Assembly (NCBI RefSeq): GCF_034675905.1
Contig: NZ_JAUCCV010000005.1
Location: forward strand, 248,001-312,000
Reading direction: 5' to 3'
DNA length: 64,000 bases
DNA from: Castellaniella sp034675905
GTDB taxonomy: Bacteria > Pseudomonadota > Gammaproteobacteria > Burkholderiales > Burkholderiaceae_B
In this document: piece by piece, positions 41,183 to 49,479 of the stretch
Position numbering within the stretch: the first letter of the stretch is position 1
Layout of the letters: the number at the start of each line of letters is the position of its first letter
Notes under the pieces: model-generated
The model's database searches: none
What the model saw: only the letters and a program-made list of their open reading frames with translations
What the model was told of the DNA's origin: nothing
Program-made: the position numbers and the translations under genes

Positions 41183-42517
41183 TCACCTGAAAAGCCGCGA
41201 AAAATCATTGAATAAGGCAAGAAACATCAGACCGAATACCAGGCTCATGCCGACCCGCGATCCCAGATCGCGGACACGTTCGGATACTGGACGCCCGCCA
41301 CGCAATGCCTCGAGCAGATAAAAGAGCAAATGGCCGCCATCCAGCATGGGAATAGGCAGCAGATTCAATACGCCGATGCTGATGCTGATCAGCGCCAGAA
41401 AGTGCAGATAGGCTTCCAGTCCGATCCGCGCTGTCTGGCCGGCATACTCGGCAATCGTGACCGGTCCGCTGATATTGCGCCATGACACGGCGCCCACCAC
41501 CATGCGGCCCATCATGCGGACGGTGAAAAGGCTCGTCTCCCAGGTGCGGCGTACCCCCGACCACAGGCTGTCCAACGGCCTCAGGCGCACCAGCACCAGG
41601 GGCTGGCGCCCTTCCACCAGGGCGCCGATCCGTCCGATGGTCTGCCCGGCCTCGGTGACCGGAATCGGCGTCAGGCTCACGTCCAGCACAGCAGATTGCC
41701 GTTCGATTTGAAGGGATAGCGGCTGGCCGGCATGCTGTTGCACGATCTGTACGAATGCCTGGACGGATGGCTGCGCCTGCCCCCCCGCCGCCAGAATGAC
41801 GTCACCGGGCTGCAGCCCGGACTGCTGAGCGGCCCCGTCGGTGCTCAAGGTCCCGATGACCGCCTGAGGCGCCTGCAGAGCCAAGCCTGCCTGTGTCAGG
41901 GGGTCAGGGCCGTCCGGGCCAAAAGCATGCGCGGCCACCTGCAGCGTCGCCTGGCGATCCGCCCCGCCGGGAGCCTGCACCAGCAGCGTCACCCGTCCGC
42001 CTTCGGCCAGCGGCTCCAGCAATTGCCAGCGCGCCTGAGTCCAGGAGGCTACAGCCTGACCATTGACGGCAGCCAAGCGATCACCTGCCTGCAGGCCTGC
42101 CTGGGCCGCCGGCGTCTCTGCCGCAGGGCTGGCCAGGATAGCTGCCGGCTCCTGGGCGCCCCACATGCCCAAAGCTGTGTAGATGACGGCGGCCAGCAGC
42201 AGATTGGCGATCGGGCCAGCGGCGACGACCGCCACCCGGCGAGCAAGCGGTTGCGTATTGAATGCGGCCTGCTGCGTGGCGGCATCCGCCCCGGGCGGGG
42301 CCTCGTCCAACATCTTGACGTAGCCGCCCAAGGGGATAGCCGAGAGCGCCCATTCCGTGCCGCGCCGGTCGAGGCGCCGCAGCAAAATCGGTCCGAACCC
42401 CACGGAAAACCGCAGGATGCGCACCCCGCAACGGCGAGCAACCCAGTAATGGCCCAGCTCGTGGAACGTGACCAGCAGGCCCAGGGCCAGAATGAAAGCA
42501 AACAGCGTCAGCAGCAT
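41183..42517 (-). CDS. rseP: Site-2 protease RseP
   Basis: 444 residues. Intramembrane zinc metalloprotease that cleaves RseA in the sigma-E envelope stress cascade and clears signal peptides. The zinc motif HELGH is at residues 19-23 within the first membrane segment, LGGYVKMLDE follows, then two PDZ domains (about 115-290), and the third metal ligand in NLLPIPMLDGGHLL in the third membrane segment. Last residues FNDFSRLFR. Lies between dxr and bamA, the common order. Confidence 0.97.
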   Translation of the reverse strand: MLLTLFAFILALGLLVTFHELGHYWVARRCGVRILRFSVGFGPILLRRLDRRGTEWALSAIPLGGYVKMLDEAPPGADAATQQAAFNTQPLARRVAVVAAGPIANLLLAAVIYTALGMWGAQEPAAILASPAAETPAAQAGLQAGDRLAAVNGQAVASWTQARWQLLEPLAEGGRVTLLVQAPGGADRQATLQVAAHAFGPDGPDPLTQAGLALQAPQAVIGTLSTDGAAQQSGLQPGDVILAAGGQAQPSVQAFVQIVQQHAGQPLSLQIERQSAVLDVSLTPIPVTEAGQTIGRIGALVEGRQPLVLVRLRPLDSLWSGVRRTWETSLFTVRMMGRMVVGAVSWRNISGPVTIAEYAGQTARIGLEAYLHFLALISISIGVLNLLPIPMLDGGHLLFYLLEALRGGRPVSERVRDLGSRVGMSLVFGLMFLALFNDFSRLFR

Positions 42518-42523
42518 GGAGAC

Positions 42524-43735
42524 TCAGGGCAAAGCCGCCTGACAGTAACCGGACGCTGCCCGGCGAGTGCGGGCATCCAGATCCAGGACTTCGTCCAGCG
42601 AGGCAGGCGTACAGGCATCATGACGGCCGGATTCATCCAGGCAGCGTTCGATGATGGCGGGTATCTGAGTATATCGGATGCGCCCATGCAAGAAACCATC
42701 GACAGCGACTTCGTTGGCGGCGTTCAGAGTGATGCAGGCGTTCTGCCCTTGCCTGAGGGCGTCAAGCGACAGTTTCAGGCAGGGGAAGCGCTGCAAGTCG
42801 GGGGATTCAAAATCCAGACGCCCCAGACGGGTCAGTTCCAGCAGCCCGACCCCGCTGTCGATGCGATCCGGATAACCCAGACCGAAAGCAATGGGGGTGC
42901 GCATATCGGGTTGGCCCAGCTGAGCCAGAATGGATCCGTCGGTATATTCCACCATGGAATGGACGATGCTTTGCGGGTGGATCACCACCTGGATGCGTTC
43001 CACCGGCATGGCGAACAGCCAATGCGCTTCGATGACTTCCAGGCCTTTATTCAGCATGGTCGCGGAATCCACCGAGATCTTGCGTCCCATGCGCCAGTTC
43101 GGATGGGCGCAGGCCTGGTCGGGCGTGACGTGTTCCAACTGATCCAGCGCCGTGCAGCGAAACGGGCCGCCCGAGGCGGTCAGCAAGAGCCGCCGCACAC
43201 CGGTCGCCGGCTGCGCGGGCGCCAGCGCCCGATCTGCAGACTGCGGCAGACACTGGAAGATCGCATTGTGTTCGCTGTCGATAGGCAGCAATTCCGCGCC
43301 GGCATCGCGTACGGCTTGCATGAACAGGGTGCCGGCCGCCACCAGGGCTTCTTTATTGGCCAACAGCACGCGCTTGCCGGCGCGGGCCGCCGCCAGGGCG
43401 CCAGGCAGTCCTGCGGCCCCCACGATGGCGGCCATGACGGCAGTGACCTCGGGGTCGGCGGCTGTATCGGCCAGCGCCTGCGCGCCTTGACGGATTTCAG
43501 GGACCGGCAGGCCGGCAGGCCATGCCGCCAGGAAACGCTGCCGCGCCGCGTCATCCGGCACGATCACCACCCGAGCGCGGTGCGTCGCCGCCTGTGCCGC
43601 CAGCGACTCAATGCGGCTATGGGCGCTGAGCGCATAGACCGACAGGCGGTCCGGATGGCGGGCCACGACGTCCAGGGTGCTGACACCGATAGAACCGGTC
43701 GAACCCAGGATGCAGAGACGTTGAGCAGCAGGCAT
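42524..43735 (-). CDS. dxr: 1-deoxy-D-xylulose 5-phosphate reductoisomerase
   Basis: 403 residues. Second step of the MEP isoprenoid pathway; reduces and rearranges DXP to MEP with NADPH. NADPH motif LCILGSTGSIGVSTLDVVAR, metal-binding and catalytic region LLPIDSEHNAIFQCL, LTASGGPF and ATMLNKGLEVIEAHWLF. It supplies isopentenyl units to uppS two genes upstream. 6 bp upstream of rseP. Confidence 0.97.
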   Translation of the reverse strand: MPAAQRLCILGSTGSIGVSTLDVVARHPDRLSVYALSAHSRIESLAAQAATHRARVVIVPDDAARQRFLAAWPAGLPVPEIRQGAQALADTAADPEVTAVMAAIVGAAGLPGALAAARAGKRVLLANKEALVAAGTLFMQAVRDAGAELLPIDSEHNAIFQCLPQSADRALAPAQPATGVRRLLLTASGGPFRCTALDQLEHVTPDQACAHPNWRMGRKISVDSATMLNKGLEVIEAHWLFAMPVERIQVVIHPQSIVHSMVEYTDGSILAQLGQPDMRTPIAFGLGYPDRIDSGVGLLELTRLGRLDFESPDLQRFPCLKLSLDALRQGQNACITLNAANEVAVDGFLHGRIRYTQIPAIIERCLDESGRHDACTPASLDEVLDLDARTRRAASGYCQAALP

Positions 43736-43738
43736 GAC

Positions 43739-44578
43739 TTATCCGAGCAACAGCAAAAGAATGGCGGCCGGCGCAACCGGCAGCACGGCATCGATCCGAT
43801 CGTACACCCCGCCATGCCCTGGCAGCAGCTGACTGGAATCCTTGACCCCGGCGCGACGCTTGAGCAGGGACTCGAACAGATCCCCGATAATGGACCAGGC
43901 AGCCAGGGCGATTCCGACCAATACCAGGGCCGGCCAGCCCAGGCGCGGCAGCAGCAGCGCCCCGTAGCTGTCTGGCCACCAGACGGCAGTCGCCAGCAGC
44001 CAGGCGGTCGCCGCCAGCACGCCACCGGCGGCGCCTTCCCAGGTTTTGCCGGGACTGACGCGCGGGGCCAATTTATGCCGTCCCAGGCTACGGCCGGTAA
44101 AGTAGGCGGCAATATCAGCGCACCAGATCAGCGCCCACAGGCTGATCAATGCTGCTGCACCGTGCTGAACGAAAATCCAGGCCAGCGCATACCAGGTGGC
44201 GAGCAGCGCCAAACCGCCAGCCAGCGCCAGCCCCGCAGCGGGGCAACGGTCCGGGACCTGGGCCCGCACCACCATCCATGGCACAGGCACGGCCCAGAAC
44301 AGCACAGCCAGCGGTAGCAGAACCATCTGACACCACCACTGCAGATCCGGCTGGCCATCGACCACCAGGCGGGACGCCACGCCCAGCATGCAGACCGTCA
44401 GAAAAGCCGCCCCGCCCCGCACCAGCGGACGCGGCCAGACCAGCCGCCACCATTCCCACAGAGCGCAGCCTGCCATGATGCCGAGCAAAGCCAGCATGGG
44501 CCAGGGCGTGGATGCTGTCACGGCGCCAGCGACGATCAGCAGCAGGATGATCGCGGTAATGATTCTTTGACGCAGCAT
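43739..44578 (-). CDS. cdsA: Phosphatidate cytidylyltransferase
   Basis: 279 residues with about eight hydrophobic segments. Makes CDP-diacylglycerol, the precursor of all phospholipids. The CDS signature near the C-terminus, KRRAGVKDSSQLLPGHGG followed by VYDRID, is complete, and SPGKTWEGAAGGVLAA precedes it. 11 bp downstream of uppS and 3 bp upstream of dxr. Confidence 0.97.
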   Translation of the reverse strand: MLRQRIITAIILLLIVAGAVTASTPWPMLALLGIMAGCALWEWWRLVWPRPLVRGGAAFLTVCMLGVASRLVVDGQPDLQWWCQMVLLPLAVLFWAVPVPWMVVRAQVPDRCPAAGLALAGGLALLATWYALAWIFVQHGAAALISLWALIWCADIAAYFTGRSLGRHKLAPRVSPGKTWEGAAGGVLAATAWLLATAVWWPDSYGALLLPRLGWPALVLVGIALAAWSIIGDLFESLLKRRAGVKDSSQLLPGHGGVYDRIDAVLPVAPAAILLLLLG

Positions 44579-44589
44579 GGGACTTCCTT

Positions 44590-45351
44590 TCAGGTCGACG
44601 CGCGCAGCTGTTCGCTGGTGCGGCCAAAGCGCCGTTCCCGGTCACGATACCAGGCAAAGGCCTGATCGATGTCCTGCGCCCCGAAATCGGGCCAGTAGCG
44701 GGGCGTGAAATACAGTTCGGTGTAGGCCAGTTGCCAGACCAGAAAGTTGGAAATACGCTGCTCGCCGCCCGTGCGGATGAACAAATCCGGCTCGGGGGCG
44801 TAGGCCATGGCCAATCGGGCGCTCAGGGCGTCCTCGTCCAGCTGTTCGGGGTGCGCGGCCAGATCGGGCCGGGCAGCCAACAAGGCGCGCGTCGCCTGCA
44901 GAATGTCCCAGCGCCCACCGTAGTTGGCTGCAATGGTCAGCACCAGCGCCGATTGATCAGCCGTGCGGGCCTCCGCTTCGCGGATCAGATCCTGCAATTT
45001 ACGGTCGAAGGGCGTCAGGTCCCCCACGATGCGCAGGCGCACGCCTTGCGCGATGAGCTTGTCGACTTCTTTTTCCAGCGTGCGGACAAACAGCTTCATC
45101 AGCAGCGTGACCTCCTGGGCCGGCCGCCGCCAGTTTTCCGAACTGAAGGCGAACAGCGTCAGGTATTCGACACCCCGGCGTCCACAGGCCTCGACGGTGC
45201 GGCGTACGGCCTGTACGCCGCGCACATGACCCGCCGTCCGCGGCAACAGGCGCTGCGTCGCCCAGCGCCCGTTGCCATCCATGATGATGGCAACGTGCCG
45301 AGGGGTTTGTCCGGTGGCGGGAATGCTGCGTGTGGAACTGGCCTGGGTCAT
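44590..45351 (-). CDS. uppS: Undecaprenyl diphosphate synthase
   Basis: 253 residues. cis-Prenyltransferase producing the C55 lipid carrier for peptidoglycan and O-antigen. Catalytic Asp in VAIIMDGNGRWATQR, then LFAFSSENWRRP and the C-terminal EPDLFIRTGGEQRISNFL with LYFTPRYWPDF. All substrate-binding motifs are intact. Also called ispU. Confidence 0.98.
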   Translation of the reverse strand: MTQASSTRSIPATGQTPRHVAIIMDGNGRWATQRLLPRTAGHVRGVQAVRRTVEACGRRGVEYLTLFAFSSENWRRPAQEVTLLMKLFVRTLEKEVDKLIAQGVRLRIVGDLTPFDRKLQDLIREAEARTADQSALVLTIAANYGGRWDILQATRALLAARPDLAAHPEQLDEDALSARLAMAYAPEPDLFIRTGGEQRISNFLVWQLAYTELYFTPRYWPDFGAQDIDQAFAWYRDRERRFGRTSEQLRAST

Positions 45352-45379
45352 GCCGCTGTCATCGATCCAATGACGGCCA

Positions 45380-45940
45380 TCAAACCGTCATGATCTCGGC
45401 TTCTTTCTGGGTGACGAGCTTGTCGATATCGGCCACATAGCGATCCGTCAGCTTTTGGATCTCGTCCTGACCACGGCGCTCGTCATCCTCGGAGATCTCC
45501 TTGTCCTTGAGCAATTTTTTCAGAGCGTCATTGCCATCACGGCGCAGATTGCGCACGGCCACCTTGGCATCCTCGCCCTCGCCGCGCACGACCTTGGTCA
45601 GATCGCGGCGCCGTTCTTCGGTCAGGGCTGGCATGGGTACGCGGATGTTGTCGCCCATGGCGATGGGGTTCAGGCCCAGGTCGGATTCGCGGATGGCTTT
45701 ATCGACAGCCGCCGCCAGGGTCTTTTCCCAGACCTGGACGCTCAGGGTGCGCGCATCGATCACCGTGACATTGGCCACTTGGCTGATCGGCGCAGGAGAG
45801 CCGTAATATTCCACCTGAACGTGATCCAGAATGCCGGCATGCGCACGGCCGGTGCGAATCTTGCCCAGGCTGGTCTTCAGGGCATCAATGGTCTTGCCCA
45901 TGCGCTCGTCGGTCGAGCGGCGAAGGTCGGAAAGGCTCAT
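45380..45940 (-). CDS. frr: Ribosome recycling factor
   Basis: 186 residues, standard length. Splits post-termination ribosomes with EF-G. N-terminal RMGKTIDALKTSLGKIRTGR, the conserved PISQVANVTVIDARTLSVQV, and the C-terminal DRYVADIDKLVTQKEAEIM. 8 bp downstream of pyrH. Confidence 0.98.
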   Translation of the reverse strand: MSLSDLRRSTDERMGKTIDALKTSLGKIRTGRAHAGILDHVQVEYYGSPAPISQVANVTVIDARTLSVQVWEKTLAAAVDKAIRESDLGLNPIAMGDNIRVPMPALTEERRRDLTKVVRGEGEDAKVAVRNLRRDGNDALKKLLKDKEISEDDERRGQDEIQKLTDRYVADIDKLVTQKEAEIMTV

Positions 45941-45948
45941 GAGGGTTC

Positions 45949-46665
45949 CTATACCTGTACCAGGGTGCCTTCGTCTTCGCCGCAGACAACGCGACGCAGG
46001 GCTCCCGGTTTGTTGATCGAAAAAACCTTAATCGGCAGTTTCTGGTCGCGGCACAGCGCAAAGGCGGTGGCATCCATGACTTCGAGACGGCGCACGATGG
46101 CTTCATCAAAGCTGATGCGCGAATAACGGGTGGCGCTCGGGTCCTTGTTGGGGTCGGCGCTATAAATGCCGTCGACCTTGGTCGCCTTGAGCACTATTTC
46201 AGCGCCGATTTCCGCCCCGCGCAAGGCAGCAGCGGTATCCGTGGTAAAGAAAGGATTGCCGGTGCCGGCGGCGAAGATCACGACCTTGCCTTCTTCGAGA
46301 TAGCGCAAGGCCTTGGGGCGAATATAGCGTTCGACCACCTGATCGATGTTCAGCGCGGACTGCACACGGGCGTCCACACCATGGTTTTTCAGGGCATCCT
46401 GCAGCGCCAGGCCGTTCATGACGGTGGCCAGCATGCCCATGTAGTCGGCGGTGGCGCGGTCCATCCCCTGGGCCCCTGGCGCAACGCCTCGGAAAATATT
46501 GCCGCCGCCGATGACGACAGCCAACTGGACCCCAAGCGACACGATGCCGTGGATTTCTTCGGTCATGCGAAGAATGGTCGCGCGGTTGATGCCGAAGGCA
46601 TCACCCCCCATCAGCGCCTCGCCTGAGAGTTTCAACAGGACGCGCTTGTAGGCTGGATTTGACAT
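45949..46665 (-). CDS. pyrH: Uridylate kinase
   Basis: 238 residues. Bacterial UMP kinase of the amino-acid-kinase fold, feeding UTP and CTP synthesis. N-terminal RVLLKLSGEALMGG, then AVVIGGGNIFRGV, GTGNPFFTTDTAAALR and KATKVDGIYSADPNKDPSA, all diagnostic. It is separated from tsf by a 103-bp gap containing tandem hairpins and an intrinsic terminator, so it may have its own promoter or depend on read-through. Confidence 0.98.
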   Translation of the reverse strand: MSNPAYKRVLLKLSGEALMGGDAFGINRATILRMTEEIHGIVSLGVQLAVVIGGGNIFRGVAPGAQGMDRATADYMGMLATVMNGLALQDALKNHGVDARVQSALNIDQVVERYIRPKALRYLEEGKVVIFAAGTGNPFFTTDTAAALRGAEIGAEIVLKATKVDGIYSADPNKDPSATRYSRISFDEAIVRRLEVMDATAFALCRDQKLPIKVFSINKPGALRRVVCGEDEGTLVQV

Positions 46666-46690
46666 GCACCAGATTCCTGGAAGGACGAAA

Positions 46691-46746
46691 GAAGGAAAAA
46701 CGTCTGGAACAGACGTGAAACGGCATCGCGCACTCGGCGCGATGCC
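46691..46746 (-). terminator. Tandem hairpins with intrinsic terminator between tsf and pyrH
   Basis: Read leftward after tsf, first comes a perfect 10-bp stem (GGCATCGCGC/GCGCGATGCC, 46722-46746, 5-nt loop). Next is a perfect 7-bp stem (ACGTCTG/CAGACGT, 46700-46716, 3-nt loop) followed at once by TTTTTCCTTCTTT. The second is a clear rho-independent terminator; the first may protect the mRNA end. Confidence 0.85.
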
Positions 46747-46768
46747 ATCGTACCTGAATCAGGCGGAA

Positions 46769-47644
46769 TCAGGAACCGCTGGCGGCAGCGGCGACTTCAG
46801 CGGCGAAATCCTCGGATTTCTTTTCAATGCCCTCGCCCACCACAAACAAGGTGTAACGATTGATGCGCGCGCCTTTTTCCTTGAGCATCTGTTCCACGGT
46901 CTGCTTGTCGTTCTTCACGAAAGGTTGCGACAGCAGCGTGACTTCCTTCAGGAATTTCTGCACGGCGCCTTCGACCATTTTCGTGACGATGTCGGCCGGC
47001 TTGCCGGATTCAGCAGCCTTTTGTTCGGCAACCGAGCGTTCGGCAGCGATCAATGCCGGATCCACGCCGCCCGCGTCCAGTGCGCGCGGCTTGGTGGCGG
47101 CAATGTGCATGGCCAGATCCTTGCCGATTTCTTCGTCACCGGCGAAATCGACCAGCACGCCGATGCGCCCGCCGTGTACGTAGCTGTTCAGGCCGTCGAC
47201 GGTCTCAAAACGCTGGAAGCGGCGTACCGACATGTTTTCGCCAATCTTGCCGATCAGGGCGGTGCGGGTGGATTCCACCGTGCCCTCGCCCATGGCGCAT
47301 TGGCCCAGGGCGGCAACGTCGGCCGGATTGTGTTCGGCGACCAGATGAGCCATTTCGTTGACGAACGCCACGAAATCATCATTTTTGGCGACGAAGTCGG
47401 TTTCGCAATTGACTTCGACCAGGGCGCCGGTCTTGCCGTCAGCGGCAATATACAGACCGATCAGGCCTTCGGCCGTGACACGGCTGGCGGCCTTGGAAGC
47501 CTTGCTGCCAAGCTTGACACGCAGCAGTTCCTCGGCGCGGGCCAGGTCGCCTTCGGCTTCCGTCAGGGCCTTTTTGCATTCCATCATGGGCGCGTCGGTC
47601 TTTTCGCGCAGTTCCTTGACCATGGCGGCGGTGATTTGAGCCAT
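46769..47644 (-). CDS. tsf: Elongation factor Ts
   Basis: 291 residues. Nucleotide exchange factor for EF-Tu. N-terminal UBA-like part MAQITAAMVKELREKTDAPM with MMECKKALTEAEGDLARA, the core VEVNCETDFVAKNDDFVAFV, and the C-terminal NRYTLFVVGEGIEKK. The ATG at 47644 is the family start; GGAG lies upstream. Follows rpsB after a 102-bp gap containing two perfect hairpins. Confidence 0.98.
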   Translation of the reverse strand: MAQITAAMVKELREKTDAPMMECKKALTEAEGDLARAEELLRVKLGSKASKAASRVTAEGLIGLYIAADGKTGALVEVNCETDFVAKNDDFVAFVNEMAHLVAEHNPADVAALGQCAMGEGTVESTRTALIGKIGENMSVRRFQRFETVDGLNSYVHGGRIGVLVDFAGDEEIGKDLAMHIAATKPRALDAGGVDPALIAAERSVAEQKAAESGKPADIVTKMVEGAVQKFLKEVTLLSQPFVKNDKQTVEQMLKEKGARINRYTLFVVGEGIEKKSEDFAAEVAAAASGS

Positions 47645-47669
47645 TCGATTCTCCTGTTCGATCAATGCA

Positions 47670-47721
47670 GATACCGGCAGGCGCCGGTATCGGGCTGACA
47701 GGCGCGGGGCAAGCCCGCGCC
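47670..47721 (-). promoter_or_regulatory. Two hairpins in the rpsB-tsf intercistronic region
   Basis: Stem 1 is GGCGCGGG/CCCGCGCC (47701-47721, 5-nt loop). Stem 2 is GATACCGGC/GCCGGTATC (47670-47691, 4-nt loop). Neither is followed by a T-run, so attenuation, processing or mRNA stabilisation is more likely than full termination. Confidence 0.6.
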
Positions 47722-47746
47722 AGCGGGGTGTGAGAGGGACGAGGGT

Positions 47747-48499
47747 TTATTCCTCGTGCGTGTCCTGCTCGACCTCGATGAATTCTTCGCCTTCGGCCAG
47801 TTCTTCGACCAGGCCGTTGATGCTTTGCTCACGACCGGCCAGCACGGTATCGGCCATGCCGCGGGCATACAGCGCGATCGCCTTGGACGAGTCGTCGTTG
47901 CCGGGAATGACGTAATTGATGCCGTCGGGCGAGTGGTTGGTATCGACCACGCCGACCACCGGGATGCCCAGCGTGCGGGCTTCGGCCACAGCGATCTTGT
48001 GGTAGCCCACGTCGATGACGAACAAGGCCTCGGGCAGCGTGGTCATGTCCTTGATGCCGCCGATGGACTTGTTCAGCTTGTTCAGCTCGCGTTCGAACAT
48101 GAGCGCTTCTTTTTTGCTCATGTGTTCGGTGACGCCTTCGGCTTGCTGGGCTTCCATGTCCTTCAGGCGCTTGATGGACGTTTTGACCGTCTTGAAGTTG
48201 GTCATCATGCCGCCCAGCCAGCGGCTGTCGACGTAGGGCATGCCGCAGCGCTGGGCTTCGGCCGCCACCAGTTCACGGGCGGAACGTTTCGTGCCGACAA
48301 ACAGCACATTGCCGCCGCGAGCCGCCACCTGGCGCACGAATTGCGTGGCTTCCAGGTATTTCTCAACCGTGCGTTCCAGGTTGACGATATGGATCTTGTT
48401 GCGCTGGCCGAAAATGTATTCGGCCATTTTCGGGTTCCAGTAACGGGTCTGGTGGCCAAAGTGCACACCAGCTTCCAGCATTTCACGCATGAGGCTCAT
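47747..48499 (-). CDS. rpsB: 30S ribosomal protein S2
   Basis: 250 residues. MLEAGVHFGHQTRYWNPKM at the N-terminus and KIHIVNLERTVEKYLEA are S2 signatures, followed by FVGTKRSARELVAAEA, RWLGGMMTNFKT and VVGVVDTNHSPDGINYVIPG. The tail is acidic (EGEEFIEVEQDTHEE). GGAG lies upstream of the ATG at 48499; upstream readings add unrelated residues. First gene of the long leftward cluster, divergent from map, which is the usual map/rpsB arrangement. Confidence 0.98.
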   Translation of the reverse strand: MSLMREMLEAGVHFGHQTRYWNPKMAEYIFGQRNKIHIVNLERTVEKYLEATQFVRQVAARGGNVLFVGTKRSARELVAAEAQRCGMPYVDSRWLGGMMTNFKTVKTSIKRLKDMEAQQAEGVTEHMSKKEALMFERELNKLNKSIGGIKDMTTLPEALFVIDVGYHKIAVAEARTLGIPVVGVVDTNHSPDGINYVIPGNDDSSKAIALYARGMADTVLAGREQSINGLVEELAEGEEFIEVEQDTHEE

Positions 48500-48551
48500 G
48501 GAAAATCTCCAAAGGGTTTGGTCTTGTACATGGCCAGCATCCGGGACTAAC

Positions 48552-48571
48552 ATGACTTGCATCCAAGTCAT
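48552..48571 (-). promoter_or_regulatory. Perfect hairpin in the rpsB 5' leader
   Basis: ATGACTTG (48552-48559) and CAAGTCAT (48564-48571) form an 8-bp stem with a CATC/GATG tetraloop, 53 bp before the rpsB start in the rpsB-map divergent region. In E. coli the rpsB leader mediates S2 autoregulation; a similar role is possible here but the structure is not shown to match. Confidence 0.45.
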
Positions 48572-48663
48572 CCATCCCAAACACCCATGGGCGGCCATGC
48601 ACGCTATTTACAGCGAAGCCTATAATTCTACTATTCTTCCTATATCTTCAGCAAGCTTTCCTC

Positions 48664-49479
48664 ATGATTCCATTAATCACAGACCCTCAGGAACTCACTC
48701 AGATGCGCGCTGCCTGCCAGGCGGCCGCCAGCATTCTGGACTATCTCGAGCCGCACGTGCGGCCCGGCGTCACCACCGGTGAGCTCGACCGTCTGTGCAT
48801 GGACTACCTGACCAACGTGCTGCAGGTGAAATCCGCCACCGTGGGTTACGCCCCGCCAGGCTACCCGCCCTACCCGGCCTCGATCTGCACCTCAGTCAAT
48901 CATGTCATCTGCCACGGCATCCCCAGCGACAAGGTTCTGAAAAACGGCGATATCCTGAATATGGACATCACCATCATCAAGGACGGGTGGTTCGGCGACA
49001 CCAGCCGCATGTTTTACGTGGGTGAACCGTCTATCCTGGCCAAGCGCCTGGCCGAAACCACCTACGAATGCATGTGGCTGGGCATCGAGCAAGTGCGCCC
49101 GGACGCCACCCTGGGCGATATCGCTCACGCCATTCAACAGCACGCCGAGGCTGCTGGCTTTTCTGTTGTGCGTGAATACTGCGGCCATGGCGTCGGCCAG
49201 CGTTTCCACCAGGACCCGCAAGTGCTGCACTACGGCAAGCCCGGCACCGGCCTGCGCCTGGAACCCGGCATGATTTTCACCATCGAACCCATGATCAACG
49301 CCGGGCGTCGTGAAATCCGCACCCTGGCGGATCAATGGACGGTGGTCACACGCGACCATAGCCTGTCCGCCCAATGGGAGCACAGCATTCTGGTGACGGA
49401 TCAGGGCTACGAAGTCCTGACGGTGTCGCCCGGCATGCCGGCGCCTCCTGCCTTCGTCAAAGCCGCCGCCTCTGCATGA
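48664..49479 (+). CDS. map: Methionine aminopeptidase, type I
   Basis: 271 residues. Removes the initiator Met from nascent proteins. The metal ligands are in NGDILNMDITIIKDGWFGDT (two Asp), EYCGHGVGQRFHQDPQVLHY (His), GMIFTIEPMI (Glu) and the final QWEHSILVT (Glu). The stop overlaps the glnD start (ATGA). Confidence 0.98.
   Translation: MIPLITDPQELTQMRAACQAAASILDYLEPHVRPGVTTGELDRLCMDYLTNVLQVKSATVGYAPPGYPPYPASICTSVNHVICHGIPSDKVLKNGDILNMDITIIKDGWFGDTSRMFYVGEPSILAKRLAETTYECMWLGIEQVRPDATLGDIAHAIQQHAEAAGFSVVREYCGHGVGQRFHQDPQVLHYGKPGTGLRLEPGMIFTIEPMINAGRREIRTLADQWTVVTRDHSLSAQWEHSILVTDQGYEVLTVSPGMPAPPAFVKAAASA

Noticed and set aside
41732..44317. 861-codon + strand frame opposite rseP, dxr and cdsA
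   Set aside because: Spans three well-conserved genes antisense; Gln/Arg/Gly-rich translation typical of a codon-bias shadow.
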